Source: Pseudonocardia sediminis
GTDB lineage: Bacteria > Actinomycetota > Actinomycetes > Mycobacteriales > Pseudonocardiaceae
Length of the DNA: 64,000 bases
Reading direction: 5' to 3'
Assembly: GCF_004217185.1 (NCBI RefSeq)
Contig: NZ_SHKL01000001.1
Coordinates: 5,516,001-5,580,000, forward strand
In this document: in pieces, positions 44,423-54,600 of the stretch
Layout: each line of letters begins with the position of its first letter
Numbering within the stretch: position 1 is the stretch's first letter
Notes under the pieces: generated by a model
What the model was told of the DNA's origin: nothing
The model's database searches: none
The model's input: the letters and a program-made list of their open reading frames with translations, nothing else
Position numbers and translations under genes: made by a program

Positions 44423-45286
44423 GTGAGCCGGACCAGCACGTTCACCCGACCTCCGTCGATGAAGGGCGCCAAGGACGCGCTCGGGGTGCTGTCGCGTCCG
44501 GGCCCGCACGAGGTCCGGATCGGCGACCTCGGGCTCGTCGGGCTCTCCGGGACGATCTACACCCCGGTCGAGGGCCTCGGCCTGCCCGCCGTCGTGCTCG
44601 GCCACGACTGGCTCCAGCCCGCCTCGCGCTATGTCGAGCTGCTGCGCCACCTCGCGACCTGGGGTTTCGTCGCCGCGGCGCCGAACACCCAGCGCGGCCC
44701 GGTCCCGAGCATGACGCGGTTCTCCGCCGACCTGCTGACCACGCTCGACGTCGTCTGCGGCGTGCGCCTGGGCGACGGCCGGATCAGCGTCGACGCCCGC
44801 CGCACCGCCCTGATGGGGCACGGGATCGGCGCGGGTGCCGCGATGCTCGCCGCCGCCCGCCGGGAGCGCCTCGGTGCCGTGGTGACGCTCGCGCCGTCGA
44901 AGATCCAGCCGTCGAACATCGACGCGGCCAAGGAGATCACCGCCCCGACGCTGCACCTCGCGGCGCAGATCGACTCCTGGGCGCCCGCCGCCGGGCACGC
45001 CGAACCGCTCACGGAGGCCGGCCTGGAGGCGGGCCGTCCGGTGCAGCTGCGCACCCTGGACAAGGCCGGTCACCTCGGCTTCTGCGCGGGCCGGCACTGG
45101 AGCAGCATCCTGTTCCAGAACAAGGCCCAGCCCAAGACCCGCAAGATCACCCGGGCGCTGGTCACCGCGTTCCTGCTCGAGCACCTCTGCGACGAGAGCC
45201 GCGCCTCGGTCCTGACCGAGGGCGACGTCCCCGGCGCTCCCCTGGTCGACCCGACGCGGGACGAGGACGAGAACACCGAGGACTGA
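44423..45286 (+). CDS. Alpha/beta hydrolase fold protein without the nucleophile serine
   Basis: This 287-residue protein resembles dienelactone-hydrolase/chlorophyllase-type hydrolases. It has VVLGHDWLQPASRYV and LRHLATWGFVAAAPN. At the nucleophile elbow the sequence is LMGHGIGAGAAML, with Gly where Ser or Cys should be. The later AAQIDSWAPAAGHAEPL and DKAGHLGFC carry the Asp and His positions. So the fold is kept but the usual nucleophile is missing. It may bind a ligand without hydrolysis, or use another residue. It is divergent from glmS. The C-terminal tail is acidic. Confidence 0.8.
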   Translation: MSRTSTFTRPPSMKGAKDALGVLSRPGPHEVRIGDLGLVGLSGTIYTPVEGLGLPAVVLGHDWLQPASRYVELLRHLATWGFVAAAPNTQRGPVPSMTRFSADLLTTLDVVCGVRLGDGRISVDARRTALMGHGIGAGAAMLAAARRERLGAVVTLAPSKIQPSNIDAAKEITAPTLHLAAQIDSWAPAAGHAEPLTEAGLEAGRPVQLRTLDKAGHLGFCAGRHWSSILFQNKAQPKTRKITRALVTAFLLEHLCDESRASVLTEGDVPGAPLVDPTRDEDENTED

Positions 45287-45299
45287 CCCCGGCCCCGGC

Positions 45300-45510
45300 C
45301 GAGCGTCACGCTCCGGCGGCCCGGCCGACCATCTCGTGACCCTCACGACCGCCGACCGTCCACGACCGCGGGACTCGACCAACGAGCGTCACGTTCCGGC
45401 GGCCCGATCGACCACCTCGTGACCCCCACGACCGCCGACCGTCCACGCCCCCGGAACTCGACCAACGAGCGTCACGTTCCGGCGGCCGGACCGACCACTA
45501 CGTGACTCTC
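45300..45510. repeat. Tandem 83-bp repeat, two full copies and one partial
   Basis: Units begin CGAGCGTCACG at 45300, 45383 and 45466; the third is cut off after about 45 bp. The first two units match at most positions. Each contains GTCACG and, 25 bp on, CTCGTGAC, an inverted repeat. The array fills the start of the 349-bp gap after the hydrolase-like gene; 45511-45635 shows nothing recognisable. Confidence 0.75.
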
Positions 45511-45635
45511 GCCGCCCCGACCGGCGGCGGGGGGGTAGGGACAGGTCCAACCGGCCGCCGAACGACGCGTGGTCGCAGCCGCACCGGGCCCCGACAGCAA
45601 CACCGCGTCACTCGGCACGGCTCGGGCGGTGCGGG

Positions 45636-46145
45636 TCAGCCGCCGGGCTCGTCCGGCAGTGTCGGCACGACGACGCCGCGCCGCTCGGTCGCGCGTGTGC
45701 CGTCGGTCCCGCCGAGCCGGACGCCCGGGAGCGACCATCCCTGCGGGGAGTCGGACGGCGGCCAGGCCCGTGGGTCACCGCGTCGATCGGCGGTCGGTGG
45801 CCCGTCCCCCGCATGCCCGCTGACCACAGGACCAGTGACCGCGGACCCGCCGACCGCGTGCCCGGTGACCGCGGACCCGCCGACCCCGTGCCCGGGCTCC
45901 GGCGTATCGGCTCCACCGGCGAGCCCCTCGACCACCCGCAGCAGCTCGGCCGCCACACCGGCCTGACGGGCCAGCTCGCGCCCGAGCAGGTCGAGCCGTG
46001 CCGCCCAGCCCGCGCCGACGCCGTCACGCCAGGAGACGGCGACCTCGGCGGCCATCGACGCGGTGCCGTCGACGGCGTCGTCGAGAGCCTCCAGCACCGC
46101 ACGCAGCGCGACGGCATGACGGTCGGCGGGGGCCGGACCGGTCAT
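45636..46145 (-). CDS. Rv3439c-like Ala/Gly-rich protein, coupled to an EspC-like gene
   Basis: This 169-residue protein has a helical N-terminal half (LRAVLEALDDAVDGTASMAAEVAVSWRDGV) that includes a W-R-D-G turn reminiscent of WXG-type helical hairpins. A Gly/Val/Ser region follows with two or more repeats of VGGSAVTGHA, then a basic tail. Its ATG overlaps the preceding stop by 4 bp, so it is co-translated with the EspC-like protein. In M. tuberculosis, Rv3439c and Rv3440c sit between glmS and glmM, and the pair here matches that position. Partnership in type VII secretion is inferred only. Confidence 0.6.
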   Translation of the reverse strand: MTGPAPADRHAVALRAVLEALDDAVDGTASMAAEVAVSWRDGVGAGWAARLDLLGRELARQAGVAAELLRVVEGLAGGADTPEPGHGVGGSAVTGHAVGGSAVTGPVVSGHAGDGPPTADRRGDPRAWPPSDSPQGWSLPGVRLGGTDGTRATERRGVVVPTLPDEPGG

Positions 46146-46480
46146 CGGGGCTCCCGCCTCGGCACCGGGCCGGACGCACGTGTGCCGTCCGGTGCGGCGA
46201 GGGCGGTGGAGAACGTGTCGCAGCGGCGGAACCGGTCCGCCGCCGCACGGTCGGCCTCCTCGGCCCCGGCGGCGGACGCCACCGCGGCGTCGGCCAGACC
46301 GAGCAGTTCGTCCCGGATCCGGAGCACCGCCTGCCGCACGTCCGCCTGGTCGCGCTCGACCGCGTCCCCGGCGGCCGACGGCAGGGGCGCCGACGCGGCG
46401 TCGAGGCGATCGACGATCCGGCGGGCGGTGTGCGCGACGCGGCGCAGACCGTCCGGATGGAGATGCAGCTCCGCCGACAT
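46142..46480 (-). CDS. EspC-like (DUF2580-type) small helical protein
   Basis: The 112-residue helical protein starts with LHLHPDGLRRVAHTARRIVDRLDAA, the pattern of ESX-secreted EspC-like proteins. A second helix, RIRDELLGLADAAVASAAGAEEADRAAADRF, follows. It has no signal peptide, as expected for a type VII substrate. ATG 46480 is chosen over a start eight residues earlier because of the family start. The stop overlaps the next gene by 4 bp. Its location near ESX-4 and its counterpart Rv3440c suggest that the pair could be ESX-4 substrates or partners. Confidence 0.6.
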   Translation of the reverse strand: MSAELHLHPDGLRRVAHTARRIVDRLDAASAPLPSAAGDAVERDQADVRQAVLRIRDELLGLADAAVASAAGAEEADRAAADRFRRCDTFSTALAAPDGTRASGPVPRREPR

Positions 46481-46624
46481 GCCGGTCAGCGTGCCCCGGC
46501 ACATGATCGCCGGGGCACGGAACCACCCCGCCCGGTCACGATCGCGAACACGCCGGTCGTTGAAGAGGCGACCGCCCAGGACGGAGCCGGGCGCGCCCGC
46601 CGGGAGGATCCGGCGGTGTACCCG

Positions 46625-47959
46625 TCAGCGGACCCCGGCGACGACCTCGGCGAGAGCGTTCGCGGTGGCCTCGGCGGTCTCGGCCGTGGGCGCCTCGACC
46701 ATCACCCGCACCAGCTGCTCGGTCCCGGACGGACGCAGCAGCACCCGGCCGGTCTCGCCCAGCTCGGACTCGGCCCGGGCCACCGCGTCGGCGACGGCGG
46801 ACGACGACGCGACGGCCGCCTTGTCCGTCACCGTCACGTTGACCAGCACCTGCGGCAGCGGCACGACGACGCCGGCCAGCTCGGCCAGCGGCTTTCCGGT
46901 GCGCGCCATCCGGGACATGATCCGCAGCGCGGTCAGCAGCCCGTCGCCGGTGGTGGCGTGCCCGGGGATCACGACGTGCCCGGACTGCTCGCCGCCGAGG
47001 GAGTACCCGCCGTCGCGGAGCTCCTCCAGGACGTAGCGGTCCCCGACCTTCGTGGTCGTGACGGTGATCCCGGCGGAGCGCATGGCCAGGTGCAGGCCCA
47101 GGTTGCTCATCACGGTGGCGACGAGCGTGTCGCGGGCCAACTCGCCGTCGTCGTGCATCGCGACGGCCAGCACGGCCATGATCTGGTCGCCGTCCACGAC
47201 CTGCCCGGCGGCGTCCACGGCCAGGCAGCGGTCGGCGTCGCCGTCGTGCGCGATGCCCAGGTCGGCCCCGTGCTCGACGACGGCGGCCTGCAGCGGCCCG
47301 AGGTGGGTCGAGCCCACGCCGTCGTTGATGTTGAGACCGTCCGGGTCGGCGTTGAGCGCGACCACCTCGGCCCCGGCACGCCGGTAGGCCTCGGGCGCCG
47401 CGGACGACGCCGCACCGTGCGCGCAGTCGACGACGACCCGCAGGCCGTTCAACGGTTCCGGGATCGTGGCCAGCAGGTGCTCGACGTAGCTCGCCAGACC
47501 GTCCGGGTACTCGCGCACCCGCCCGATCGCCGCACCGGTCGGCCGCTCGACGACGGTCTCCAGGCCGCGCTCGATCTCGGCCTCGACGGCGTCGTCCAGC
47601 TTGTGGCCGCCGGCGGCGAACAGCTTGATGCCGTTGTCGGGCATCGGGTTGTGCGAGGCGGAGATCATGACGCCGAAGTCGGCGTCGAGCTCCGCGACCA
47701 GGTGCGCCACACCGGGGGTGGGCAGCACGCCGGCGCGGATCGCGTCCGCACCGGCCGAGGTGAGGCCCGCGACGACCGCGGCCTCGAGCATCTCACCGCT
47801 GGCGCGCGGGTCCCGCCCGACGACGGCCACGGGCCGCCGTCCGGTGTCGCGCGCGAGTGTCCGGGCGGCCGAGGCACAAACACCAACGGCGAACTCCGGA
47901 GTGAGGAGCTCGCCGTTGGCCAGGCCCCGGACCCCGTCGGTTCCGAAGAGTCGACGCAT
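46625..47959 (-). CDS. glmM: Phosphoglucosamine mutase
   Basis: GlmM converts glucosamine-6-phosphate to glucosamine-1-phosphate, the step after GlmS. The 444-residue protein has [11 protein letters not shown] at the start and the catalytic phosphoserine in [12 protein letters not shown] (Ser102). The metal loop is [20 protein letters not shown] is in domain 3, and [14 protein letters not shown] is the phosphate loop. It lies 12 bp after rpsI, and possibly shares its transcript. Gene order rplM-rpsI-glmM is conserved in actinobacteria. Confidence 0.97.
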   Translation of the reverse strand: MRRLFGTDGVRGLANGELLTPEFAVGVCASAARTLARDTGRRPVAVVGRDPRASGEMLEAAVVAGLTSAGADAIRAGVLPTPGVAHLVAELDADFGVMISASHNPMPDNGIKLFAAGGHKLDDAVEAEIERGLETVVERPTGAAIGRVREYPDGLASYVEHLLATIPEPLNGLRVVVDCAHGAASSAAPEAYRRAGAEVVALNADPDGLNINDGVGSTHLGPLQAAVVEHGADLGIAHDGDADRCLAVDAAGQVVDGDQIMAVLAVAMHDDGELARDTLVATVMSNLGLHLAMRSAGITVTTTKVGDRYVLEELRDGGYSLGGEQSGHVVIPGHATTGDGLLTALRIMSRMARTGKPLAELAGVVVPLPQVLVNVTVTDKAAVASSSAVADAVARAESELGETGRVLLRPSGTEQLVRVMVEAPTAETAEATANALAEVVAGVR

Positions 47960-47971
47960 CCGGGTATTCGA

Positions 47972-48600
<629 letters not shown>

Positions 48601-48604
<4 letters not shown>

Positions 48605-49044
48605 TGGGCGACCTGGGTGATCTCGAACGGCGTCGGGTTCTGCGCCGAGTGCGGGTGCGACGGGCCGGCGTAGACCTTCAGCTTCTTGCCCATGGCGCGC
48701 CCGAGGCGGTTCTTCGGCAGCATGCCCTTGATGGCCTTCTCGACCAGCCGGTCGGGGTGCGTGTCGATCATCTGACCGACGGAGCGCGACCGGAGACCGC
48801 CCGGGTAACCGGAGTGGCGGTAGAGGAACTTGCCCTCCCGCTTGTTGCCGGTGACGGCGACCTTCTCGGCGTTGATGACGACGACGAAGTCGCCGGTGTC
48901 CATGTGCGGCGCGTAGGTCGGCTTGTGCTTGCCGCGCAGCAGGGTCGCCGCGTGGGTGGCGAGCCGACCGAGCACCACGTCGTTGGCATCGATCACGTGC
49001 CAGGCGCGGTTGATGTCGCCGGGCTTCGGGCTGTACGTGGGCAC
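48601..49044 (-). CDS. rplM: 50S ribosomal protein L13
   Basis: This is an early-assembly 50S protein, 147 residues. The start is [19 protein letters not shown], then [31 protein letters not shown] and [20 protein letters not shown], all standard. It is the first gene of the rplM-rpsI operon. The 339-bp region upstream (49045-49383) has a TTGACA -35-like hexamer on the minus strand at 49229-49224 and a palindrome CGGTAATACCG near 49131, but I cannot fix the -10. Confidence 0.96.
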
Positions 49045-49383
49045 GGATCTACCTCGTCGTCGTTCTCGGCTGCGGGTGGACGACCTCGTCGGTTACGTCC
49101 ACTCTGGTGTCACTGTGTTCTTCCGGTATTACCGCGGGCGTCCTGTCGGACTCTCACGGCGTGCGGCGCGGTGGACGCCGGTGACCGGACTCGATCCCGG
49201 GTCTCCACCGCAAGCACAACGAGTGTCAAGCGTACCCGCCGATCCCCGGGAGGCTGACGGGCCCCCCATGGGGACGACGCCGGCCCGCGGGCGCCGCTCG
49301 TGGGCACCCGGACCTGATCGTCCGAAGTTCCCATCGTACGTCCGCGTCCGCGGGCCGGTCGTCCGGGTGCGGCGGCGCCGCGC
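49045..49383 (-). other. Gap carrying the rplM promoter region
   Basis: No gene is seen. Minus-strand promoter candidates are a TTGACA -35-like hexamer (49229-49224) and a near-palindrome around 49126-49140. If used, the leader would be over 100 nt, long enough for L13 autocontrol, but I see no known L13 leader structure. Confidence 0.4.
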
Positions 49384-49680
49384 TCACGCCCTCCAGCGGG
49401 CGGCGTTGGCCTGCTCGGTCTGGCGGTAGTTGTCGTGCGCGGCGCCCAGCGCGGTACCGATCTGGGCGAGCACCTGGGCGAGGTCGTTCGCCGAGGTGTC
49501 CCACTTGCGCTGGGTCACCTGGTAGTCCTCGGCGGCCTGACCGCTCCAGGTGGAGACCATCGGGGCGAGGAACTTCTTCAGGTCCTCCAGCTGGGCGCGG
49601 ATCCGCCCGGCCGTCGCGGCGACGTCGGTCTGCGCGGTGGACAGCGCACTGAAGGTGACCTTGATCTCGGGGCTGCTCAT
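49384..49680 (-). CDS. WXG100 protein, EsxT-like, ESX-4 substrate
   Basis: This 98-residue helical hairpin protein forms a heterodimer with the WXG100 partner 14 bp upstream and is exported by ESX-4. The turn is STWSGQAA (Trp45-Ser-Gly). The C-terminal secretion signal Y-x3-E is present (YRQTE). The first helix includes IRAQLEDLKKFL. It is the last gene of the minus-strand ESX-4 half, as EsxT is in M. tuberculosis (Rv3444c). Confidence 0.92.
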   Translation of the reverse strand: MSSPEIKVTFSALSTAQTDVAATAGRIRAQLEDLKKFLAPMVSTWSGQAAEDYQVTQRKWDTSANDLAQVLAQIGTALGAAHDNYRQTEQANAARWRA

Positions 49681-49694
49681 CGTCTCCCTCCCCC

Positions 49695-50015
49695 TCAGCC
49701 CAGCGCCGACGCGATGCCGGACATGGCCTGGGCCTGGTCCTGCTCGCGCTGCTCGTAGCTGGTGCGCGACCCCTGCAGGGCCCCGCCGATGGTGCGCAGG
49801 GCCTCGTTGAGCTGCTGCGCGTCGGTGTCCCAGCGCTGCATCAGCCTGACGAACTCGACCGACGCGCGGCCGGTCCAGAGCCCGGCGAGGGGCTCCAGCT
49901 TCCCGCGCAGCCCGGCCAGCTCGGCCCGCACGGACTCGTTCACGGCGTCGACGTGCTGGGCCGCCCGTGCCATCTCCTCGGTCGTCGTTCCGAAACCGTC
50001 GGCCGTCGGGGCCAT
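49695..50015 (-). CDS. WXG100 protein, EsxU-like, ESX-4 substrate
   Basis: This is the 106-residue partner of the EsxT-like protein. The turn is AGLWTGRASV (Trp47-Thr-Gly), and the C-terminal Y-x3-E is YEQRE. ATG 50015 has GAGG 8 nt upstream; a GTG three codons earlier is possible. It is 125 bp downstream of the Rv3446c-like gene. Both partners carry a Y-x3-E motif, while in many Esx pairs only one does. Confidence 0.9.
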   Translation of the reverse strand: MAPTADGFGTTTEEMARAAQHVDAVNESVRAELAGLRGKLEPLAGLWTGRASVEFVRLMQRWDTDAQQLNEALRTIGGALQGSRTSYEQREQDQAQAMSGIASALG

Positions 50016-50140
50016 CGCGGTCACCTCGTCCTCGTGTCGTGTCCTCGCCGTGCGGCGCGCCCGGCAGCCCGGACGGTCGCAGCGGGCGGGGACACCCGGT
50101 GGCCGTTCGGGGAGTTCCGTTCGCGCCTGCGAACCGGTCG

Positions 50141-51664
50141 TCAGCCGGTCGGGCGCACCGACGCGACGACCGCGGCGCACGCCGGAGCCACGGCGGGCGC
50201 GTCCGGGTACCGGCAACCGACGACGAGCTCGTCGGTGCCGGTGAAGAGCACGAACCAGTCCACGGCCGGTCCGGGACCGGCCTGGCGGTAGCGGACGACC
50301 GGACGGCCGGCGACGGTGTCGTCGCGGTAGTCGCGCAGGTCCTCCTCGCCCGAGCGGCGCCGGAACTCCGCGGCCAGCTCGGCGCGGGCGCGCTCCGGTT
50401 CGACGGCGCTGTCGTAGCCGAGCGGGGTGCGTTCGACGGCGATCAGCTCGACACCGGCCGGGGAGCCGGCACGGGTGAGCAGGGTCCGGCGGCTCTCCGG
50501 ACGCCCGCCGGTGTGCTCCCACCCGGCGGGCAGCACCGTCGAGTAGCCGTACTGGACGACGAGCGCGGCGCCCGCCGACGGATCGGGCTCCGCCGGTCCG
50601 CGACCGGCCATCGTGCCCGCGGCGACGAGGGCGATCCCGAGCGCGGCGGCGACCGGCGCGCCCCGGAGACGGACCCTCCGGCGACGTCGGACGACGGCGA
50701 TCCCCGGGCCTCCGGCGGGAAGTGCCGGGTCGGCCCAGCGGCTTCGCAGGCCACCGGCCGGCGCTGCCGGGCGTCGACCTCCCGGGACGTCACCACTCGT
50801 CCCGGGAGGGACGTCAGGGCTCCTGTGAGCCCCCGGAACAGCCGTGACGTCCCGCTCGGCGTCCCGGCCCGGATCGTCGAGACCGACGGCGCCGAGGACG
50901 GCCGCGGCCTCCGGGGTCCCGGCGACGCGCACCGGGACCGCCACGGCGTCGTCGAGCGTCGCGGCCAGGAGCGGGGTCCGGGCGAGCCCACCGGCGAGCA
51001 CCACCTCGGCCGCACCGGACCGTCGCACGGTCTCGGCGACGGCGGCGGACAGCTCGGCGAGGGCGGGCCGGAGCACCTCCCGGCACCGTTCGGCGTCGCA
51101 GCGTCCCCCGCCGGGCAGGACGACCTCGGTACGCCACGACAGCGACTCGCGCACCGGCCGGGTGAGCACCGGGGTCAGTCCGAGAGCCGTACCGAGCACG
51201 GCGTCGAGCCGGTCGCCGCCGACGTCCACCCGTCGCGGAGGCAGCACCCGCTCCCCCACGACGACCGTCAGGTCGGTCCCCGAGGCACCCGCATCGACGA
51301 CGAGACGGGGCGGGCCCGGCGACGGACGAGCCGAGTCCGGCGACGCGCTGCTGCCTCCGGCGAGGGGGCGGGGTGCGGCGTCCCGGAGCCCGGCGAGGAC
51401 GGCGAGCGGGGCGGGGACCGGGCGCACCGTCGTCGCCCACGGCCGGAGCTGCTCGGCCGACGCCGCGACCTCCTCCGGCCCCTGCCCCGGCGGGTGCACG
51501 AGCACGACGAGGGGCACCGGTGCGTCCCCGTACAGCGCCTCCAGCGCGGCGGCGGGCGCGGTCCCGGCCGGCAGCGTCGCGACGACCTCGGGACGCCCGT
51601 CGGGCCCGTGCGCGGCCAGCCGCGTCGCCGACACCCCCGCCTGCACCGCGACCACCGGCGTCAC
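50141..51664 (-). CDS. Type VII secretion-associated protein, Rv3446c family
   Basis: This 507-residue protein has an actin/Hsp70-like N-terminal half (about residues 1-290; ASGTDLTVVVGE and VVLAGGLARTPLL) without clear full ATPase motifs. A basic linker and a membrane helix (AAALGIALVAAGTMA, about 338-352) follow. The C-terminal T7SS-associated domain has YGYSTVLPAGWEHTGG and DWFVLFTGTDELVVGC. It matches Rv3446c, found only in ESX-4 loci, role unknown. The GTG overlaps the eccC stop by 4 bp, so it is translated with EccC. Confidence 0.85.
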   Translation of the reverse strand: MTPVVAVQAGVSATRLAAHGPDGRPEVVATLPAGTAPAAALEALYGDAPVPLVVLVHPPGQGPEEVAASAEQLRPWATTVRPVPAPLAVLAGLRDAAPRPLAGGSSASPDSARPSPGPPRLVVDAGASGTDLTVVVGERVLPPRRVDVGGDRLDAVLGTALGLTPVLTRPVRESLSWRTEVVLPGGGRCDAERCREVLRPALAELSAAVAETVRRSGAAEVVLAGGLARTPLLAATLDDAVAVPVRVAGTPEAAAVLGAVGLDDPGRDAERDVTAVPGAHRSPDVPPGTSGDVPGGRRPAAPAGGLRSRWADPALPAGGPGIAVVRRRRRVRLRGAPVAAALGIALVAAGTMAGRGPAEPDPSAGAALVVQYGYSTVLPAGWEHTGGRPESRRTLLTRAGSPAGVELIAVERTPLGYDSAVEPERARAELAAEFRRRSGEEDLRDYRDDTVAGRPVVRYRQAGPGPAVDWFVLFTGTDELVVGCRYPDAPAVAPACAAVVASVRPTG

Positions 51665-54600
51665 GACAGGTCCGGTTCCAGCCACGCGAGCTGCACCCGC
51701 CGCGCCCCGCGCCGGCGGTCCACCAGCACTGAGCGCCCTGGTGGCAGCGGGGACGGCTTCACCGACTCCACCAGCGCGCCCTCGTCCGGGCTCCCGCTGC
51801 CGACCAGACCGGGCGCGCCCAGCTCGCGCAACCGCCCCAGGACGGGGTCGAACAGCGACCGCCCGGCGCCGCCGCTGCGCCGGGTCAGCACCACGTGCAG
51901 CCCGACGTCCTTGGCCTGCGGCAGGTACTCGGTCAGGGCCAGCAGCGGGTGCGGCGAGCCCGACCCGGTAGGAGCGACGAGGTCGTAGTCGTCGACGAGC
52001 AGCCACACGTCCGGTCCGCTCCACCAGGACCGTTCGCGCAGCCGGCGCGGGGTGACGTCCGGTCCGGGCATCCGCCGCCCGAGCGAGCCGGCGATCTCCG
52101 TCGCCGCCTCCGCGGTGGCCGCGGCGGTGCTCGCGTAGCCGATCAGGTGCGAGTCCGGGACGGCGCCGAGCAGGCCGCGCCGGTGGTCGACGACGACGAT
52201 CCGCGCCTGATCCGGGGTGAACCGCTCGCAGATCCCGCGGGCCAGGGTCCGCAGCAGCGTGGTCTTGCCGCTCTCGGCGTCGGCGAAGCAGAGCAGGTGC
52301 GGCTCGTCCGGGTCGAGCTCGACGGTCGCGAGGCGGTCCTCGTCGACACCGATCGGGATCCCGTGGCCGGGCCCGGGCGGCAGCTCCTCGACGGTGATCC
52401 TCTCCGGCAGCAGCCGCACCGCGGGGACTCCGGGCCCGTCCCACGCGGCGGCGACGGTCCGCAGCGCGGCGGCGGGGTCGCCGTCGTCGAGGGCGGGCGC
52501 GGCGATGACGGCGGGCTCGGCATCGGGTGCCAGCCCGTGCCCGGGACGTGACGGCACCGCGGCTGCGCGGCGGCGGTCGATCTCGGAGTCCGACGGCTCC
52601 CCCAGGCGCAGCTCGATCCGGCTGCCGAGCAGGTCCTTCACACCCGACCGGATCTCGGTCCACCGCCCGGCCGCGACCGCCAGGTGCACGCCGTAGGACA
52701 GGCCGTGCCCGGCCAGGGCGGTCAGCCGGTCCTCGGTGTCGGCGAACTCGGTGCGCAGCGTGAGGTAGCCGTCGACGACGAGCAGCAGGTCGGTGGCCGG
52801 CTCGTCGGCGAACTCCCCGGCCACGCGCCGGGCCCGGAACTCCTCCACCGACCCGACGCCGGCGTCGCGGAAGACCCGCTCGCGCCGGTCCAGCACGGCG
52901 GCGAACTCGGCCAGCGTGCGGCGCACCAGGTCCGGCTGCTGGCGGTCGGCGACGGTGCCGACGTGCGGCAGTGCGGCCAGCGGCCCGAGCGCGCCGCCGC
53001 CGAAGTCGAGGACGTGCATCCCCAGCTCGTGCGGGGTGTGGGTCAGGGCGAGGGCGAGCACCACCGTGCGCAGCGCCGTCGACTTGCCCGCCCGCGGACC
53101 GCCGACGACGGCCAGGTGCCCGGCCGCGCCGGACAGGTCGAGCACCAGCGGGTCGCGTCGCTGCAGGTAGGGGCGGTCGACCAGCCCGATCGGGGCGGAC
53201 AGGCGCCCGACCGGGCCGGACGCGCCGAGCCCGCGGCCGGGCACCGGCGTCACGGCTCCGAGCACCTCGGTCAGCACCGGCGGGACGTCCAGCGGTGGCA
53301 GCCACACCCGGTGCGCCCGCGGCCCGGGCCCGCTCACCGCGGCGACCACGAGCTCCAGCACCGACGGCGTGGCGGGAGCGGGGACCTCCGGGGTGACCGG
53401 TCCGGGTGCCGTGCGCGGCGCGGGGAGGTCCGGGACCGGCCGCGCGGAGAACGGGCGGGCGCGACGGCGCACGACCCGTCCGGCGGCCGCGACCGGTGTC
53501 GCCGCCGGTGGCGGGCCGGAGACGTAGGCCGCGCGCAGGCGCAGCAGCTCGTCGGTCCCGGCGGAGAGGAACGCCGCGCCGGGCGTCGGCGGGAGCTGAT
53601 GGGCGTCCGGCACGCCGAGCACCGCGCGCGACTCCGCGGCGGAGAACGTGCGCAGCGCGATCCGGTAGGACAGGTGCGACTCCAGCCCGCGCAGCCGTCC
53701 CTCGTCCAGGCGCTGCGACGCGAGCAGCAGGTGCAGCCCGAGCGAGCGGCCGAGCCGGCCGATCGTGACCATCAGGTCGATCATCTCCGGACGCTGGGCG
53801 AGCAGCTCGGAGAACTCGTCGACGACGATCAGCAACGCCGGCAACGGCGCCAGGTCCGCCCCACCGCGGCGGGCGGCCTCGTAGTCCGCCGCGCCGACGA
53901 AGTTCCCCGCCGCGCGCAGCAGCTCCTGACGCCGGGTGATCTCACCGGCGATCGCGTCGCCCATGCGGTCGACCAGCGTCAGCTCGTCGGCCAGGTTCGT
54001 GATCACGGCGGAGACGTGCGGCAGGTCGGCGAACCCGAGGAACGTCGCGCCGCCCTTGAAGTCGACGAGGACGAGGTTCAGCTCGTCCGCGGAGTGCGTG
54101 GCGACCAGGCCCAGGACGAGCGTGCGCAGCAGCTCGGACTTGCCGGAACCGGTGGCCCCGATGCACAGCCCGTGGGGTCCGGCGCCGCCCTGCGCGGACT
54201 CCTTGAGGTCGAGCAGCACCGGCCGTCCGGACGCGTCGGTACCGAGCGGGACGCGCAGCCGGTCGGCGTCGCTGTGCCGCCGCCGCGCCCGCAGCGCGGC
54301 GACGCGGTCGGCGGACAGGCCGTCGAGACCGATCAGATCCGGCAGCCCCGACGGGCCGGTGGGAGCGTCGTCGTCGGCGCCGTCGAGGGCCTCGGTGGGC
54401 CGGTACCGGGCCAGGCGCCGGGCCAGCGCGCGGGCCTCGGCGACGGTGAACGCGTCCGGGCGTCCGAGCCGCGCCCCCGCGCCGCCCGCCCGGGACAGGA
54501 CGTCCGCACCGACCGCCAGCCGCACCACCGACGGCGCCGCGCGTCGCCCCTGCGCCGCCCCGACCCGCAGCACCGTCACCCCCGGTACGCCCGCCCACGG

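Noticed and set aside
45300-45510. CRISPR array
   Set aside because: Repeat units are 83 bp and directly adjacent with no unique spacers, and no cas genes are present.
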